From NCBI GenBank assembly GCA_965217605.1, contig CBDCJB010000007.1, positions 124,001 to 188,000 of the forward strand: a stretch of DNA of 64,000 nt, in the 5' to 3' direction. The DNA comes from JAYYZW01 sp965217605. GTDB taxonomy: Bacteria; Pseudomonadota; Gammaproteobacteria; Ga0077536. Of the stretch, positions 61,711 to 64,000 are shown piece after piece. The notes under the pieces are model-generated. The model was not told where the DNA came from. It searched no databases and worked only from the letters and a program-made list of their open reading frames with translations. Made by a program: the position numbers and the translations under genes. Position 1 is the stretch's first letter; each line of letters begins with the position of its first letter.

Positions 61711-62754
61711 TCAGGCTTCAAACAGGCGTCGAATGCCCTCTTCATCGGGGTTTTCAAGAACGCCATTTTCGGTCGCCAAAACGTCGATCAAACGCGCCGG
61801 CGTGACGTCGAAAACAGGGTTGAACGCACGCACGCCAGCGGCGGCCACGGGCTGCCCGGAGAGGTGGGTGAGCTCCGCTTCTCGACGAAGTTCGATCGGA
61901 ATTTCCGCACCCGTCGCGGTGTCGCGATCGATGGTCGACAGTGGCGCCGCGACCATGAATCTGACACCGTGCGCGCGCGCCAGCGTGGCCAGCGCGTACG
62001 TGCCGATCTTGTTTGCGGTATCGCCATTAGCAGCGATGCGGTCGGCGCCGGTGATCACCCATTGCACGCGTCCCTGTTGCATCAGATACGCGCTCGCGAT
62101 GTCGGCGATGAGCGTTGCATCGATGCCGTCCTGCTTGAGTTCCCAGACGGTGAGGCGCGCGCCCTGAAGCCATGGACGCGTTTCCGTCGCGAATACGTCA
62201 GACAGGCGTTGGGCGCGCCAGGCGCTGCGGATGACGCCGAGCGCCGTTCCGTAACCCGCCGTCGCCAACGCGCCGGCGTTGCAGTGGGTCAACACGCCCG
62301 AGCCGGGTGCGATCAAGTCCGCGCCATACCGGCCGATCGCTTCGTTTGCTGCGATATCCGCAGCGTGCATTGCCTGTGCCTGAGCGAGCAGCGTGGGATA
62401 CGGATCGGTGGTGATGCGCTCGAATTCGCCGCGCATCGTATCCAAGGCCCACTTGAGATTAATCGCCGTCGGGCGCGCGTCTCGTAGCGCGTCCATATCC
62501 GCACGCATGGCATCGCGCCACGCGGCTCCGGCCTGCTGAAAATGAGTCCGCGCCGCAAGCGCCACGCCGTAGGCGGCCGCGATGCCGATCGCGGGCGCGC
62601 CGCGTACGGTCATGTTTGTGATTGCATCGATCACGGCGCGCACCGAGCGGCAGTGCACGTAGGCGACTTCGTGCGGCAGCCGCGTTTGGTCGAGCAATAC
62701 GAGTGCGTCATCGACCCAGCGTAGGGGAACGGTCGTGTCGTCGGTCTTAATCAT
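61711..62754 (-). CDS. mtnA: S-methyl-5-thioribose-1-phosphate isomerase
   Basis: A 347-residue MtnA that isomerises methylthioribose-1-phosphate to the ribulose form in methionine salvage. The catalytic Cys158 lies in VLTHCNAGALATAGYGTALG and Asp238 in ITGADRIAANGDTANKIGTY. TNMTVRGAPAIGIAAAYG is the N-terminal phosphate-site signature. It is separated from gyrA by the promoter region and is divergent from the deaminase gene. Confidence 0.96.
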   Translation of the reverse strand: MIKTDDTTVPLRWVDDALVLLDQTRLPHEVAYVHCRSVRAVIDAITNMTVRGAPAIGIAAAYGVALAARTHFQQAGAAWRDAMRADMDALRDARPTAINLKWALDTMRGEFERITTDPYPTLLAQAQAMHAADIAANEAIGRYGADLIAPGSGVLTHCNAGALATAGYGTALGVIRSAWRAQRLSDVFATETRPWLQGARLTVWELKQDGIDATLIADIASAYLMQQGRVQWVITGADRIAANGDTANKIGTYALATLARAHGVRFMVAAPLSTIDRDTATGAEIPIELRREAELTHLSGQPVAAAGVRAFNPVFDVTPARLIDVLATENGVLENPDEEGIRRLFEA

Positions 62755-62807
62755 CAGCCGCTATGGTATTTTAGAATCTATCTCAAAGCTTACGCGGACA
62801 TAGAGGA

Positions 62808-62879
62808 TCCCGGATTCCGCTACGCTCCATCCGGGCTACATCGAACGTAGCCTGGATGGAGCGTAGCGGAATCCAGGGA
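62808..62879. repeat. Dispersed palindromic repeat, complete copy
   Basis: Left arm 62808-62839 (TCCCGGATTCCGCTACGCTC onward) and right arm 62847-62879 are inverted copies with few mismatches around ATCGAAC. It lies between the divergent mtnA and deaminase genes. A half-copy occurs at 12301-12332. Related palindromes are common in proteobacterial intergenic DNA; a REP- or MITE-like unit is likely. Confidence 0.8.
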
Positions 62880-62896
62880 CAATAGTTGGTTTATCG

Positions 62897-64000
62897 ATGC
62901 ACGCAATGCAGGCTATACACGCGGGCTGGATCATACCGGTTGAACCGGACGGCAATATCTACGAGAACCATACGGTCATCGTCGAGGATACGCGGATCAC
63001 GGCGATCGTGCCGACCGCGCAATGGCGCGCGCCGTCCGATCCGGTAACGGAGATCGCCTGCCCCGAGCACGTCTTGATCCCGGGCTTGATCAATGCGCAT
63101 ACCCACGCAGCGATGAGCCTGTTCCGCGGCATGGCCGACGACCGCCCGCTGATGGAATGGCTCGAGCAACACATCTGGCCCGCGGAATCGACCTGCGTCG
63201 ACCGAAGTTTCGTGCGTGATGGCACCCGCCTCGCCGCGACGGAAATGTTATTGGGCGGAACGACCTGTTTCAACGATATGTACTTCTTCCCGGACGAGAC
63301 GGCAGCCGCAGCCATTGAAGCCGGCATACGCGCCGTCGTCGGCATGATCGTGATCGATTTCCCGAGCGCCTGGGCCGCGAACACTGACGAATACTTCCAC
63401 AAAGGACAGGCCGTCCACGACCGCTACCGCGCGCACCCGCTGATCACGAGCGCCTTCGCGCCGCATGCACCCTACACCGTGAACGATAGCGCCTTGCGCC
63501 GCATCGCTACTTTGGCGGAGGAACTCGATTTACCGGTGCACATTCACCTCCACGAGACGGCGGGTGAAATCGACGCGGCGCTCGCCGCATCGGGTGTGCG
63601 ACCGCTGAGCCGCCTGGACGGTTTGGGCCTCGTATCGCCGCGGCTGATCGCAGTGCACATGACCACGCTGGACGCGCGCGAAATCGCATTGCTGGAACGC
63701 ACCGGTACCCACGTCGTGCACTGCCCGGAAAGCAACCTCAAGCTTGCCAGCGGTTTTTGCCCGGTCGCGGAACTCCTCGAGCGTGGAATCAACGTCGCCT
63801 GCGGCACCGATGGCGCGGCCAGCAACAACGATCTCGACATGCTGAGCGAAATGCGTACCGCCTCGCTATTGGCCAAGGGCCATGCGCGCGATCCCTGCGC
63901 GCTGCCGGCCGCAGCTGCGTTGCGCATGGCCACGTACAACGGCGCAAAAGCGCTCGGGATGGAAGCCGACATCGGCACCCTGGAAGTCGGCAAACTCGCC
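62897..64000 (+). CDS. mtaD: Methylthioadenosine/S-adenosylhomocysteine deaminase, cut by window end
   Basis: The frame is open for 368 codons from ATG 62897 to the window edge. It is an amidohydrolase: His68 and His70 (NAHTHAAMS), His217 and Glu220 (HIHLHE), His254 (AVHMT) and Asp305 (GTDGAASNND) match the metal site of MTA/SAH deaminases. It converts MTA to methylthioinosine, the substrate of the phosphorylase at 38091-38846. The adjacency to mtnA supports that role. No ubiG is visible before the window ends. Confidence 0.9.
   Translation, partial: MHAMQAIHAGWIIPVEPDGNIYENHTVIVEDTRITAIVPTAQWRAPSDPVTEIACPEHVLIPGLINAHTHAAMSLFRGMADDRPLMEWLEQHIWPAESTCVDRSFVRDGTRLAATEMLLGGTTCFNDMYFFPDETAAAAIEAGIRAVVGMIVIDFPSAWAANTDEYFHKGQAVHDRYRAHPLITSAFAPHAPYTVNDSALRRIATLAEELDLPVHIHLHETAGEIDAALAASGVRPLSRLDGLGLVSPRLIAVHMTTLDAREIALLERTGTHVVHCPESNLKLASGFCPVAELLERGINVACGTDGAASNNDLDMLSEMRTASLLAKGHARDPCALPAAAALRMATYNGAKALGMEADIGTLEVGKLA

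Overview
The window is a GC-rich chromosomal segment of a gammaproteobacterium outside the enteric group. The evidence is gene order plus family membership: a class I adenylate cyclase, RapA, CsiV, LapA/LapB, IhfB, the nrdR-ribD-ribE-ribBX-ribH-nusB-thiL block, and the gyrA-pheA-tyrA-aroA-cmk-rpsA-ihfB-lapA-lapB-pyrF block followed by mfd and csiV. The sequence alone does not support a genus. No rRNA, tRNA, CRISPR array or intact prophage was recognised.

Layout. 1-2.1 kb: two converging gene fragments and an IS1380-family element with terminal inverted repeats and a CTAG target duplication. 2.2-7.2 kb: cupin, alpha/beta hydrolase, PaaI-type thioesterase, membrane protein, RecQ and an SDR. 7.2-11.6 kb: the glycine cleavage operon gcvT-gcvH-gcvP. 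11.7-16.8 kb: sulfotransferase, RapA, CoA-transferase and GNAT. 17-19.5 kb: CoA-binding protein, a MetY-like enzyme and an ATC-hydrolase-family protein. 19.5-23.1 kb: a decay zone with three frameshifted genes (unknown, DinB, MscS-like) around a TPP enzyme. 23.1-26.2 kb: a reverse-strand operon of a SoxYZ-like carrier, HpcH/HpaI aldolase, RraA-like protein, a secreted protein and a secreted cupin. 26.8-33.5 kb: thiL, nusB, the riboflavin genes, nrdR and glyA. 33.7-38.8 kb: adenylate cyclase, a DUF815 ATPase, a hypoxanthine phosphoribosyltransferase and a methylthioinosine phosphorylase.

39.4-46 kb is an AT-richer accessory island. It holds a 31-residue membrane peptide gene, a toxin-antitoxin pair with a palindromic operator, a relic of an Rhs core tip, a small three-helix membrane protein, and a large Rhs/YD-repeat gene broken by an in-frame amber codon and a frameshift. 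46-61.6 kb returns to housekeeping genes (csiV, mfd, pyrF, lapB, lapA, ihfB, rpsA, cmk, aroA, tyrA, pheA, gyrA). 61.7-64 kb holds mtnA and an MTA/SAH deaminase gene that runs off the window.

Functional themes. The deaminase, methylthioinosine phosphorylase, hypoxanthine phosphoribosyltransferase and MtnA form a nearly complete methylthioadenosine salvage route through methylthioinosine, split between 37.5-38.8 kb and 61.7-64 kb. GcvTHP and GlyA supply one-carbon units. The most unusual features are the decayed Rhs island with its candidate toxin-immunity pair and unannotated small membrane gene, a 7-bp triplet repeat that breaks dinB, a homopolymer frameshift that separates the last 60 residues of an MscS-like channel, a 162-bp fold-back element between rpsA and ihfB, and a dispersed palindromic repeat whose half-copy supplies the stop codon of a sulfotransferase gene.
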